Shown here: piece by piece, positions 12,870 to 25,500 of the stretch
Layout of the letters: the number at the start of each line of letters is the position of its first letter
Position numbering within the stretch: the first letter of the stretch is position 1
NCBI RefSeq assembly: GCF_000003605.2
Contig: NW_003125919.1
Span: 1,060-36,508 of the forward strand
DNA: 35,449 nucleotides
Reading direction: 5' to 3'
From: Saccoglossus kowalevskii
Taxonomy: Eukaryota; Hemichordata; Enteropneusta; Harrimaniidae
Translations under genes and position numbers: made by a program
Notes under the pieces: generated by a model
Seen by the model: the letters and a program-made list of their open reading frames with translations, nothing else
Told to the model about the DNA's origin: nothing
Database searches by the model: none

Positions 12870-15800
12870 CTCCCGCTTCAAATAATGTAAGTCATGCGTG
12901 AATGTAAGTCGATGCGGATTTTCTGAGTATCCGTATTACATCGGTGCAGTGGTGGCGCGGGCGATTACTAGTATTTAAGCACTTGTACGATCGCCTCTCT
13001 ATTTAATGCCGGGAATGTTGTTTTACTCTCTTATAAAATCAGATGCATAAGCCAGGGGAAACTTTGTCATTGATCTTATCGTAAGCCTGTTGATTAAATA
13101 AATTTACAACCAGTCATTTGCAAGCCCGGCCCGGACTATATCATGCTCGAATGTTGCAAGGACTGCGTAATGCCCGAATGGTAAATACAATGACTGTGTA
13201 ATTAAAAATCAAATGAACAAACTCCAAACTGATCTGTCCAGGCATTGAAATGCGTGTCCACAAAAAACGAATATCTGTTAACGTTACCGTGCAATATCCA
13301 ATCATTCGTGTGGAGTCTTCGTTATCAGTCGGTCAATAGTGTGACCATCAAGTTTTAGTGTCACGGCAAAGCAAAACATTGACCTCCTCAGCCGTGAGGT
13401 AACCTTTTTAAACAATAATATTAGTTGGAATAATAATTTCATTTATATGATATTCAATAACCATTTATCTAAGTTCACAAGTCTTCACCAACAGATACAT
13501 ATATTTTATTATCTGGATACATGACCTTGTTCACACGTGCTGATAAATCGAACGCATTGTAAATATTCAACGGGCTGAAACTGCGATACGTGTTCATACG
13601 TCGCAGTGGTTTGTATTTAACTCGGCGTTCACACTATTCACGCCTACTACGGTCCCTCTTACCACTGATAGTAAACTCGTTAATAAAAATTGCCACAAAA
13701 ACATCGTCTCTGTTATTTATTACACTTTCGAGACGGTTTCGACGTCGTTTAAAACAAACATCACTGCATCTATTATCACGTTTTGATTGCGTAGATTCAG
13801 AATTTAACTTAAAGTTGGAAATGAACTTAATTTGAACTGTGGAACCCCTTTTCAAATGCCATGGCCGACAATACGGCATATACTAGTGTATTGCTGTCTA
13901 ATGACGTTCTGTTCATCAAAGTCTGAATGCTGTGGTCTCCAGGTTTATCGGTGTTCAAGTATCGGGTGTTCACCAGCTGTTTGCACGTTGTCTTGCAGTT
14001 GAGTATATCAAGCATATATCATGATGCAAGGCTAACTAAGCTGTTTTCTGATTGGTCTGAATGTTACGGTTACGGTTGATACGGTTGAGCATCCACAATT
14101 CGCTCGTTCCCGGCGTCCTGCTCTCGGGCCACGAGCGTAGGCGCGGACGTCAGGTAACCAAGGGAATAGAACAAGCAACGAAAAGTAACGGACCAATCAG
14201 AATGCCGGAACCGTTACTAGTTACCGGCCTCTTGTGGCTTGTGGCTAAACTAACCCAGGTCGAGTTTACCTGTTCTTTTCAACAGTGCGTTCAACTATAG
14301 TCGGTAACTATAACTCAATATATGTGAGCCAACACAACTATTCTCAAACAAGGAAAAATTATAGGATAAATATACGGTTTGCACGTGGTGTTTGTGTCTT
14401 AGTAAGTCGTGTAATCTGCAGCCTCGTTCGCCAGTCGTCATCCAAATATATATATGACATTAAAGCACGGCGCGTAAATATTTTAAAACGCTGCTAAATC
14501 CTGAAAATGTTGCTGTATATTTATTCGTATGTATGTACGGCACGAACTTCGACCGACACTAAAAATTTTTGAAGTCGTAGGACAGAGTGCAAATAAAACA
14601 ATGGAAGTCAGAGGTTTGTAAGCATGTGCATAGTCCCTCTATACTTTAGAGAGATTGTGGTATGAGTTGTGTTTCGCTGTATCGTGGGAGTACATACCTA
14701 TAGATATATCGCTCGGTGTCAATATAATTTGAAATAACATAAATAATCAAACTAGTCGTACGTGTGTTAAGTCCATATTGACCCTATGTGCGTGATCTCG
14801 ACACGATATGTGATTTTAATGAGAGTCTACGGCTTGAACTCAAACATGGCCACATACTATACGGAATATAGCTATAGTGACAGTAGTCTGGCGGGCAACG
14901 ACTGTCGATTTATTTTGACACGCAAATGCGCCTACGCCTACGCTGTACGATTACACGATGATTTATTTTTTTCCAAAGAATGTAATGTACACTACAAATC
15001 AGAGTGCGATACATTTTTGTTCCCACCTTAAAACCATTCTTGGTCGTTTTATACTTAAAGGGCGGTAGTCGTCGTGACGCGCATGCACAAGATATATAGG
15101 TCTCATATAAACAAAGATGGTGACTTTGGCTGTTGCGCAGATCAACGAGTATAAACTGAGACGTTACCAAGCTTTAATTAATTTCGCGCCCAGGTCAAAC
15201 CTCATACTCGTGATTTCCATTAGAAGAGCGCATTGGATTGTGGGAAATCAATGTTTATCAACACAAATGTCGCACATGCGCAGCGCGGCGACCACCGCCA
15301 TTTAAACACATGAAGTATGAATTACTTAAAACCAAATATGATTGACTAAAAACACTGTTTCACTTACACATTTAAAATGTGTATCCCCAATTTCATTGTG
15401 AGTATATACTTTATTCTAAATTAGCGACATCTTGAATTAGCAAAATTACAGGTTAGCTAAATTAGCTAAATTGACATGCTAGCTAAAAAGACGTGTTTTA
15501 CAGTATCTATAATGTGCATTATTGAGAAAGTGTTTTTTCCAGTGTAACTTTTTTGTTACGCTGTTTTTGAGTGTTTTTGTAATACACTATAACACAAACA
15601 GGGTATAAAGCGAGACACATGTTAAGTGTTTATTATCACACATCGACTTTGTATGCGATAGAGGGGTGGGGGGGGGACACACTGGCGAATAACAATTCCG
15701 TGCCATTTATGTTCAAAGTTGTAATTGGATTTCCCGTTTTTGACACAGTTTGTAACACAAACAAATGGTCGTAAAATATCAATTATCTGTCTCAATAGTT

Positions 15801-18800
15801 TATTCATAATAATCTATGTACAGAATTGTGTTTTCCAGACGGAAGTAAACAAGTGTGCATATTGGAAATTTATACACATAATTTAAACAAAACACTTAAA
15901 GTATGAACCTTCACATTGTGTATCATGTGAAGCTTTCATCCATGGTCTTCGTTATTGGACATGTACAATGTCCTCATGTACAATGGTGACAATGCACGTA
16001 GGGCTTTTCTACGTGGTCTATACTTATTACAGTTCATGTAATTTGAAAAGTCATATATAGTAAATAATATTTGGTAATCGTTGTCCTTAGTAGCTATTAA
16101 AAATAGATAAACGTTTTGAGCAATGGGTCTTTATCGATAGCATAGAAGAAAATGTTTAGTTTTGTTTTAATTTGAAAAAGTGCTTTTCCTAGCTACGTAT
16201 TTTTTTCACAAGCACTTTTCGGATTTACAGTGTATATGGTCAAGTACGCATACGATTATATACGTGTGTGATATGCGATGATGAACACACGCGAATTTAA
16301 GAAGTCGCGCGAAATGCGATATGATCACAAACCCGCAAGAGAAATCTACCTTTCTAGAAATCCTAATTTAAAATTATTGAGTCTGTCGAAGAAATAATTT
16401 GTTTTCCGCTCAGTCCGTTTTTGGCAGCGTCGAAGCCTATTTGAAAATTATGTATTACGTGCGTATTGCGTTTTTGAAGGCGGCGATAATCTCGCTTGTT
16501 TCATGTGTTCTATTTTTGCGATACTACATTCTTCTTCCCAGAGTACTTGCGGTTAGAACACCGAACGTATCTCTGCCATCAATCGACGACAAGCATGAGT
16601 ATACACACAAGATCGCGTTGTGGCAAAGATGTATTCCTATTGACTATTGGTTTGAAATATGTTCGATTTACGCGCAAGGAATGAGATTGACACAAATCGC
16701 GGGAGTTTTGTTTTCTCTTGATATAACCACAGTGGTGTGGAGGGACTGTGATATAACATACTCAATTGTGGGGTACATCGTGATCCACATGGTGGAATTA
16801 TTTTTTGAAATGTGTGTCATAGGGCACGCGGTTATTTATTTAGTCTGAGAAATTGGTCACTAATATAGGGAAAACTTTGTTTTATTTTCGACCTTGGGTT
16901 GGGGAGTAAAATGTTAGGGAATTCTTGAAATACGGTGATAGTGCTTCAGCTTAGAAAACTGCGACAATAGAATAGACGCGGAAATAACATATGATCAATT
17001 CCACATGTATCTCCTGTGACGAAACAACCTTACTGGACGACATTTGTGCCTCGTGATAACCTTATAATACATTTTTATTAACAAAAAAGTCATCGAGATT
17101 ACGATGTACACGACGTTCGAGAAGTGATGCTTTCACGCATATGGGTCAAAGTTCGTCAAGTCTGCCCTATCGTGTTGGATTTCAAAAGTTCGGAAGTGAC
17201 GTCACGCGTTTAATACCTCATGCGTGTCACTCCATGCAATGATCTAAACACGAACTAAGTGCCGTCGCCTTGTACTTCTCACTTCGATGATGATGACAAT
17301 GCCGATCTGTATGGTTTCGCGGCGTGCATCCGCTTTTTTCGTTTCCTAGCCGTTCTTTTTTACGACGCGTAACAAAAAAGAAATTATCTCGCGTTCAAGA
17401 AATACATGTATTAGTGTTTCTTTAATTACGTCACATCGGAACTAGACATGATATAGATAACGTAACTATGGGAACGACTGATTTAGTGAGGTATGCATGC
17501 CGAACCATTTTATCAACTTGCAATTTATTTGTACCACGTGACAACGTACTCAAAACAACTCGGAAGTGGTTGCGACGGTGCGTCATTCAGTTTCTCCATG
17601 CTGTTATATTGGCGTGTAAATGACCTGATTAATAAGCAAGGTTCTGTAACAAATTTAACTTTCGGCTAGCAAGTGTTGCTGTAAACAATTGCCGAGCTTT
17701 TGGGTCTAGCCTAAATACAATGCTAGAATGGTGCCGACCGTCTCATTGTTGTCACGGTAACAAATCTCATATCGAGGTTCAAACGTTAATTTATCTGACA
17801 GATCCGACGAGCGCGCTACTTGTTTCCATTATACAGTGCACGTAATCTCGATCGCTTTAGACGGTGCCCCGACTGAGTGACGATCCAATGGGGTGGGCGA
17901 TAATTTGTGTGGAGGTTAGATTACATTAGCAGAAAAACAAAACAAAAACAGAACCAGAAAATTGAAGAAAAAAACCCGTCAATTTATCGAACAAATGTGA
18001 GCTGCAAGTGTGTAATTTGCTTTAATCTCGGCTAAGATATAGATAAATAACACAGTGTATATTTTAATAATTCATATCGTAGCCATTCCCTCAACAGAAA
18101 TGTTGGTCTATTCCTGATGAAATTGGTCCAAGCTCGAATTGCCGATGTGCGAGGTACTCGCGCGACTAAAAAAGGCGGGAAATGTTTCATAGCATAATAA
18201 AGCACCGCCGTTCGCAGATTACAGCGCATTTTCGTCCAACACATTTTTCAATCTCAACTAATTGCTCCTTTCAATCATCTAGTGTTGTTGAACCGAGTAG
18301 AATTGTGTAATTTAGTTTGAAAATAAATAACAGTTCCGTCGTTCTATGCGTCTATTTGAGAAAGTCCGTTTTCCCGTTTTTGAAAACGATAGCTTTGAAG
18401 AGTAATTAGATATCTCGTGACTCAGTCGGCGTACATTAGGTCCCAACCCGCATTGATGCGCAGAAAACAGAAGAATCGTATACAATGCGCTCAACTCATG
18501 GTGCTCCGGGCAATGAGCAATGTGGAAATTCATCACAAAACGTCGCGTGTGTCGGACGTGAAGATCTCCGTAGTGTTTAATGAGCATGGAACGTCACGAT
18601 GACACAGAGCCTCAGTAAAGGCGCCGTCAAAAGAAAGGGCAGCGGCAATGCGAGAATGAAGAATGATTTCAATAATGACACATGGGTATAATGTAAGCGA
18701 CTAATCGATAGTCGCAGCTTGCAGCAGCATGAAAACGAGAGACGAAACGCGAACATGTTAACAACTGGGCATATTGATAGTAAATTACGAATACTAGGAT

Positions 18801-20673
18801 GAGAAAATACCGAATGTGGTTGCGGTAATTGCCACTTTGTGAACGCGTCGCTGCGAGGTGCCTGGGGAAGACAGTTTTGTTGATTTTGTGGCTCGCGTAG
18901 AAATGTCTGCAACGGTTGGTTCGAGTATGACTCACCCGACGTCGATTTCTGTAGCAATACAAATAAAATTCTCATGTTGAATATCATATACGCTATTTAG
19001 TTATTTGTTTCCATGGAAGTAATCGGTGACGTGGTACTCTTCGTAAGGGGTTAACTCAATATGTACGCGAATGATTTATCGTGTATCGAAATAGGAATTG
19101 TTCCAACTCCAAGTTGCACGAAATGAAATCGAACATCCCGTCAGAATAAGATTATTGTTTTCCCGGGGCATCGCGATAAAAATGTGAATAAATAGTAACG
19201 AAAAATAAATAAACAATAATAAAATATATATCTAAAAAAATATATTGACCGTCATTTAATGGGATGTATAATCTGTTTTTACAATTATTCGTGTGTGTCA
19301 TAATGTGCAAGAAGAATTATTGCAGAATGAACGTTGTGGTGATATCTGGTGTTGTTTTCTGAGAGGCATACTTGGTACGCCGCGCCAGACGTTGTGTAAT
19401 AATCTGCATTCTTTCCATGACGAATTGAGCCCAAATGTTCGATTTAAGGAAGGATAACTTTCACAACTCAGACTATAACTGCTGAGTTCGTCAGCTTTAC
19501 GGTGTGTGTACTATAGTATTTCATCGGAACGTCATTGTATATTTTATTTTTTACCGATAGCTATATATTGTTCAGCATCACACATTGAAAATCCAACACA
19601 TCATGGTGATCGTGTATTTTATTCTAAACACGTGTATTTTATTCTAGACCTGGATGCTATGATCTATGAATTTACACACAATGCATCCTGGCAGTCGGAG
19701 CTCTGAGTGTGCACTATACTTTCTCGGTGCGCGCACACCAAGCGAGCTCAGTAGTCGGACGAGAGTTTCTGCCTGTGTATCATTGAATTATCCCGTATAT
19801 CTTATTCCATTTTAAACACACATCTATTTCCGGGCTTTGCCGCGTTTTTGAAATCATATGCAGTCAGTCAATTATCAGTACCGGTAACGCGAGACACATG
19901 TTAGAACGTGAAAGAGTGCCATTGACGAAAGACTCACATATTCATTCGAGGCGCCGTAGGCGAAATGCTTGCATGGCATTATCAAGCAACGATCATGGTG
20001 TGGTGTGGCGTCGAATTGTTCAAGACCCTGAAATACGAACCAGGTAAACTGAGATAACCGTATACGAAGTTGAAATATTCTCCACAATTTAATTCTATTA
20101 TTAATAGCTAATCATGTATTCAAAAATTGTATATTAATTACTACTAGTTTTGTCATTGACGTTCTTATATAGCCTATGGCCACTATATATTCTAGTAATA
20201 CGAATCTAGTTGATTGACACCTATGTTGAGTTAAGCACGTTCATCGAGGGGGCTTAATGGTGTTGAATGCATGAGATCTCTAACCCTGGCCCGACATCGA
20301 ATGGATCGTGCTGTAATACATCCGGGTTTGAAGTAATGTCAATTATCGTGCGTGTTTCGGAACGTGATACGGATGAGGTCTATCTCTCCGTCGCAGTAGA
20401 CAGTCGACGTATTATTTATTATCCAATCGTTCGACGCACATTTCAGAATGCCGATGGGTCACGTGTATGTGTGTACATTACTGATCGGCGTGTGTTATCC
20501 AAACAAACCCAACTGCCTCACATCGTGTGTTTGTAGGTGCATGCTCGCGTACACGGGCCCCTGAGATAATACATAAAGTCCGACTAGGCGGCTCCGGTCA
20601 GTGTCGTCAAAGATGTCTCTGTGTAGATATTCACTGTGCGATTCATCAAATATGTCGAAGATTTTAATAAACA
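12870..20673. other. CpG-rich intergenic DNA, no gene recognised
   Basis: About 7.8 kb without a recognisable gene. The longest gap-free frame (16,399-16,848, plus strand, 149 codons) begins at a TTG codon, with its first ATG at 16,450. It would encode a hydrophobic protein with two or three possible membrane segments. No family is recognised and a frame this long is not very surprising by chance in 26 kb read six ways. The minus-strand 136-codon frame at 18,577-18,987 also shows nothing recognisable. AT-rich low-complexity sequence lies at about 19,190-19,250. Confidence 0.65.
19611..19650. repeat. 20-bp tandem duplication
   Basis: CGTGTATTTTATTCTA occurs at 19,611-19,626 and again at 19,631-19,646, a 20-bp period with a 16-bp perfect core. 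It is a small local duplication. Confidence 0.9.
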
Positions 20674-20714
20674 GTATAACCATAGACCTTCTTTTAGAGG
20701 GTCTATGGTATAAC
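20674..20714. mobile_element. Short palindromic element with 7-bp direct flanks
   Basis: A 27-bp palindrome (20,681-20,707) begins CATAGACC and ends GGTCTATG. With one more base pair on each side and a single T/G mismatch, the arms pair almost completely around a 3-base loop. GTATAAC lies directly before it (20,674-20,680) and directly after it (20,708-20,714), the arrangement expected of a target-site duplication. A second palindrome with the same ends lies 1.8 kb downstream. I infer a very small non-autonomous insertion or a deletion remnant; no transposase is present and the family is not recognised. Confidence 0.5.
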
Positions 20715-22409
20715 CTTATTGTTCTAGCGTGTATCTTGACTTGGGCCTGGGCGCCGCTCAGTTCAACTCCAAGTCACTTTTGTAATTACCCAATCCTGAA
20801 AACCATAAAATTGATAAAAAGAAAGAAAATGAAACATTTGAATTACTCGGAACATGAAGAAGGATCTTTAGTATAAGAAAGGTGAATTTAGAGAGTCGGA
20901 CTGGGCCATGCAGCCCCCATTACTCATACAATGTCCCCCATAATTCAATGCAACAACGACGTCATTGTGTAAGTGCACAGTTGAGGTAAGTCAATCGAGG
21001 TACGAAGACGATTTTAGGTTCTAAAGTACACTGGGCACACTGCGACGTCGTCCGACCTTTGTCGTTATCGGCGTAATGCGACGTAGTGTGACTATATGAA
21101 AGCGTCCCCATCACTGGAGGCGATCGGACGTATTATAGAACATGCCAAGTACGGTACCACGTGGCTGAGATACGATTTACATTGCGTAAATGCGATCAGA
21201 GAAAGGGGCCGTGGCGTGGATCTCAGCTGACGAAACGTAAACAGTCATTATAGTCTGAGTGAAAGTTGCGTGGGAAGTGATCTATAACGATTAATTCAGT
21301 CTAAATCTAGTGAAATAATTCTCGCTAGAACTTCGATGAAAGCGAAATTGTTCATGCACGTTGGCTTGATATCATTAATGTTGACTATCAGATGTATTAA
21401 TGTGTTAAATGACGCGACAAAAACGGCAATAATTCGGAATATTGGTAGAAAACTAGCTCAATTTCCAATTGTGACGCTGAACACAAATAGCATTAAGTAT
21501 TCCGTGTATATACTGCTGGTTGATATAACACTAAGGAGTGCAAAAGTGTCAGTTCATTCAATTCAAAAGCGTCTATTTTCACAGTACCCCTTAACTTACT
21601 TGTATCACCGCGCAAATGAGCGTACTTAAATGAGGGTCTCATCTCTTCCGCTAATTCTCCGTGTAATTTTTTTGGATCGTGTCACCCATCAGCGAAGCAA
21701 TTAGGAGCGCAATCAGAAACAGAAACGGGTTGTTATTCATGGCCATGGTGCAAATGGGCCTAATGTTGCGAAAACCAGTCTGCGTAATTTAGATTTTATT
21801 TCCGATAAGCTTTGCTGGCCACAGGGACTGTGCTCTGGCCGAATTCTATGCAACCACAACGAGAATACTTTTTAACGCATATTCAGACGACGCAATGTGC
21901 CCGGGGAGGCATCGATGTATATGCCGGGTATATATGTATGTAACTGCCGGGTGACAACTGCGTACGGAACCATGCACCCGAAGTGCCGAGGCTTGGGGGA
22001 CTCGAATTGCGTGTGTCATGAGTATTACGCCGCGCGGTGTCATCGAACTACTTTGAAGCCGCGTGGCAAAGCTTGGCACAGGTGATTGGGGGTTTAGTAT
22101 AAAATATTAGAAAAGTACTCAACTACGGAACCGTCATTTCCTGACTACGTGCAATGAATAGTTAATGGGACAGGCTGCGGGATACGATCAAGAAAAGACG
22201 CGACGACACAAAAGAAAAAGCAACGTAGAGCGGTAATAGCTCTGCGTATCTCGATTCGCATGATCAACTAGCAGTGCCCTCGGCTACCCACGGAAACTAA
22301 CGTATAAATACGCGCCATAATGTTGCGCCCCACAAACTATAAAATAGATTGCATTGCGTCATAGATATTCTATTTCCATGGAAACAGGATGGAGTGTAAC
22401 GTGTCACTT

Positions 22410-22436
22410 ATTTTCATTTCGTGATGAAATGAAAAT
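22410..22436. repeat. Inverted repeat, 11-bp arms
   Basis: ATTTTCATTTC (22,410-22,420) is followed after five bases by its exact reverse complement GAAATGAAAAT (22,426-22,436). It would form a hairpin or small cruciform. It lies 63 bp before the CATAGACC palindrome. Confidence 0.8.
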
Positions 22437-22492
22437 GTCGGGTACTGTGATGTTCGTGAAATCGTATTTATAGCAGGGTGTTGTCTATGCTA

Positions 22493-22540
22493 CTAAAAAC
22501 ATAGACCTTAGAAAACATTTTCTAAGGTCTATGCTAAAAC
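22493..22540. mobile_element. Perfect 34-bp palindrome with near-direct 7-bp flanks
   Basis: CATAGACCTTAGAAAA (22,500-22,515) is followed after two bases by its exact reverse complement (22,518-22,533). The outer ends CATAGACC and GGTCTATG match the element at 20,681-20,707. CTAAAAA (22,493-22,499) precedes it and CTAAAAC (22,534-22,540) follows, identical at six of seven positions. The shared termini and flank length suggest that both are copies or remnants of one small mobile family. Alternatives are a transcribed hairpin or chance similarity of flanks. Confidence 0.5.
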
Positions 22541-25500
22541 CTACCATAACGAACGACATTAATACGAACAATCATAACGTCTGTGTAGAATGGGATCATA
22601 ATACCTCTATTCTCTGGCATGAACGTTTGACGGTGATATTTCGGGTCGGGCCATTTATTCATTCCTCTAAAACTCCTTTATTCAACTTTAAAATGCTTTG
22701 ACTTTCAACCGAACAACAATTCACAGCTTTTGTAATTCGACCACACATCATTTAAACGAGGGAATAGTTGTTTGTTTACCCATTATATAAGCGAAAGACG
22801 GTAAACGGTCAAAACTAAGCGAGAATAACGTCGGATGTTTGTCTTTGATTCGAGTTGAAGGACAGTGGTCACGGAGGAAACATCAACCACCTCGCTCATC
22901 GTTTGGGAGCGTAAAGTAAAGGCAGTTTTTAACCGTCATCTGTTTCATAATCTTGTAGCACGAGTTTATAATACAGGTTTGTTTGCTTGAATCGACGCCG
23001 CTACGTATATGGTTCTATCATATCCGGTGTACGCCCTATTTGGAAATATCGCACGCATCTGTTTAGAGAACAATGCGTGCGCTTATAACCAGCCCCGGGG
23101 ACTAACCCAGTAGTTCATTTCGCTTCAGTAAACATCAAAGCCAGCATAGTAATATTCCCTTTGCTTGCTGTACCACGCACTCTGTATATCATGTGGTGTT
23201 TGGCATTTCTGCTCATTTGCATACTACGTACGTGACACCGTGTGTTAATATCGCTCTAATCGTGATTCCCTCCGCACTCATGTATTGCAGTTACGCGCGT
23301 TTAAGGTCAAGAGGTCATTCACCGTGGGCAACCAGGACGCATGTTTTAAACGTTTGGCGAACCACCGTCTGTGTCTCGTACAAAGCCTATCAAGGCTCCC
23401 TCCATTGTAATAATTTGTTTGCTCGGCTCGTTTCAAAGGGTGCGTTGTGGTGAGGGCTGAACGTTCCAATCTCGTCTGAGTTGAGGGACTGTGGTTGGAT
23501 AAACACACCAACGCTTTGTGTATTTCGCAGCTCAATGTGACGGCGAATCGTGTGTAGTGTACATAGTTCAAATGATGAACTCCCTCTTATCCACTAGCTA
23601 ATACACGTAAAACGAAGTATTGATGTTACGGAAAACGTGACCCCACCGCCCACACAGACAGTAGAACCCTATTTTCCAACCTCAACATTCACTGACTGTC
23701 TAATGTTTCTTGTAATCACCACATGGATGCATGATTCGTTGAACGCGTACGGCGTTTATTTTTTATTTTGTGTCACTCATTCTCTTAAAAACAACGCAAC
23801 GCCATAATAAACTGCTAGTAAAATAATATATTCGCACCGCTCCAGATAGGGATACTTCATCTGTTATCGTGCAAGCTTTTTTTGAGCTGTCAGACTTTGT
23901 GGTCGAATCGTGCGATATGACGCGTACACGTCGTGTTGCCTTATCTCCGTTAAACCGTATCTTACCTTATCTGGGTTTTACCTCGCCGTCAGTGAAGTGT
24001 CGGCGTGTCTTAGTTGATATGTACAATATTAATACCCCGGATGTCTCCGCGCTTTTCAGCCTGAGGGCACATACTCTGATTCGTCCCGATCGCCCACATT
24101 TTTGCTTGTTATGCGTAACAAACATGACATTAGGTGACGAGATAGGACGATCGCGGCGCCAGGCTCCATCTTAAAAATCATCCTTATAAAGTACAACTAT
24201 GTTTATATACAACGTATATTCAAACTTATATTTCATTTTAAATCGTAATATAATAATTTAGCTTTAACGGGAAAGGAATATGTGCCAATGTATATGAAAA
24301 GTCTGGCATGTGCCTATTAATTATATTAATATGTGCGATCGATATTATATATGTAACATTACAAAACACAGGGGATAGTAGTTTCTGCGTAGTTTCGTAA
24401 ATTGTTAATGTCAAAAAACTGCCCAGATGCCGAATTCCCTATTAATATTTAATCTTCCGCCTTCGGGGATGTTTGCGTGCTCGTCTGTTACTCGCAGATG
24501 TCTCGCATGGCATAGTGCGTGAAAAATAGTTTCTTTCCGTGCGGCCGACTTTCCCTCCCCATCACAGAATCCCCCAAAGAGAGATCCAGCCGCTGATCTG
24601 ACTGTCATCTCTGGGGAATGCGTGTCGGTTGTAAAAATTAATTGCGATTGAGAGAGGCCTACTTTTTGTCGGCGTTTCATTTGCGGAAAACCTCTCGACG
24701 TTGTAATTTGAGACGGCTTAGTGGACGTTGGCGTCGTGTGAAGTGATGGTGTGAGTGCATACGTGCGTGAGGATCAGCTTACTATACATACAGCCACTTC
24801 AATGAATTGACCAATCAGGGCACATTTTACATAATGAGTTCGGTTTATTTGAGCGGGAAGCTATTTGCATACAAGCGTGTCTGGCTGACTGGCTTCACGC
24901 AGGCGAGCAGGGAGTGCGTCATTTTTCGCATCAAAACTATCCCTTCTTGCGGTTTATGGCAGATTTCTTCGACAGGTACGTTACTGTTCAACTATCTGAT
25001 TGTCAAATCCGTTCCTCTTTCGTTAGATTGTCGATCCGATTTCTAGTTTCACCACTTCGTAGCGAAACGACTGTTACGGAGCGTGGATCGGTCATTACTC
25101 CCCCATTCATACATACACACTAACGTTGTTCTTTTCAAAAATTGCGTCTTTTATGCCCGATTTTCACACCCAAAACATATTTATCTGATCATTTTTCACT
25201 TTGAAATCCATTAACCATTTACTCAAATTTGCTTTTCCATTGTTTTTTCTTCCCGATCGCCCACAATTTTCACGTAATTGTTTTTTTTCAAAGAACGGTA
25301 GTTGTTTACAGTGTTTGGCACCTTCCGGTGCGTGGCGTGCCAAGCTCTACCACGACTCTTTCTACCCGTCTGGATGACTGGCTGGTCTGCTATTTTGCAT
25401 AAACCGTACAGTTAGCCCCTCTATTCATACAAACCCATTGATCTGAACAAAATAGCCGCGACGTAAAACTCGTAGTGTATCACTCACAAAAGGCGTTCAG

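Noticed and set aside
12231-12901. Long open frames on both strands crossing 12,542-12,869
   Set aside because: They are created by the run of N and by the 21-bp repeat, whose period is a multiple of three. The readable residues are repeat translation.
18577-18987. Minus-strand frame of 136 codons
   Set aside because: No domain, low-complexity Leu/Phe/Ser-rich end and an overlapping frame of similar length; likely chance.
24083-25265. Shared 15-mer TCCCGATCGCCCACA at 24,083 and 25,251 as a dispersed repeat
   Set aside because: Similarity does not extend beyond about 20 bases, and other loose matches nearby have inconsistent spacing.
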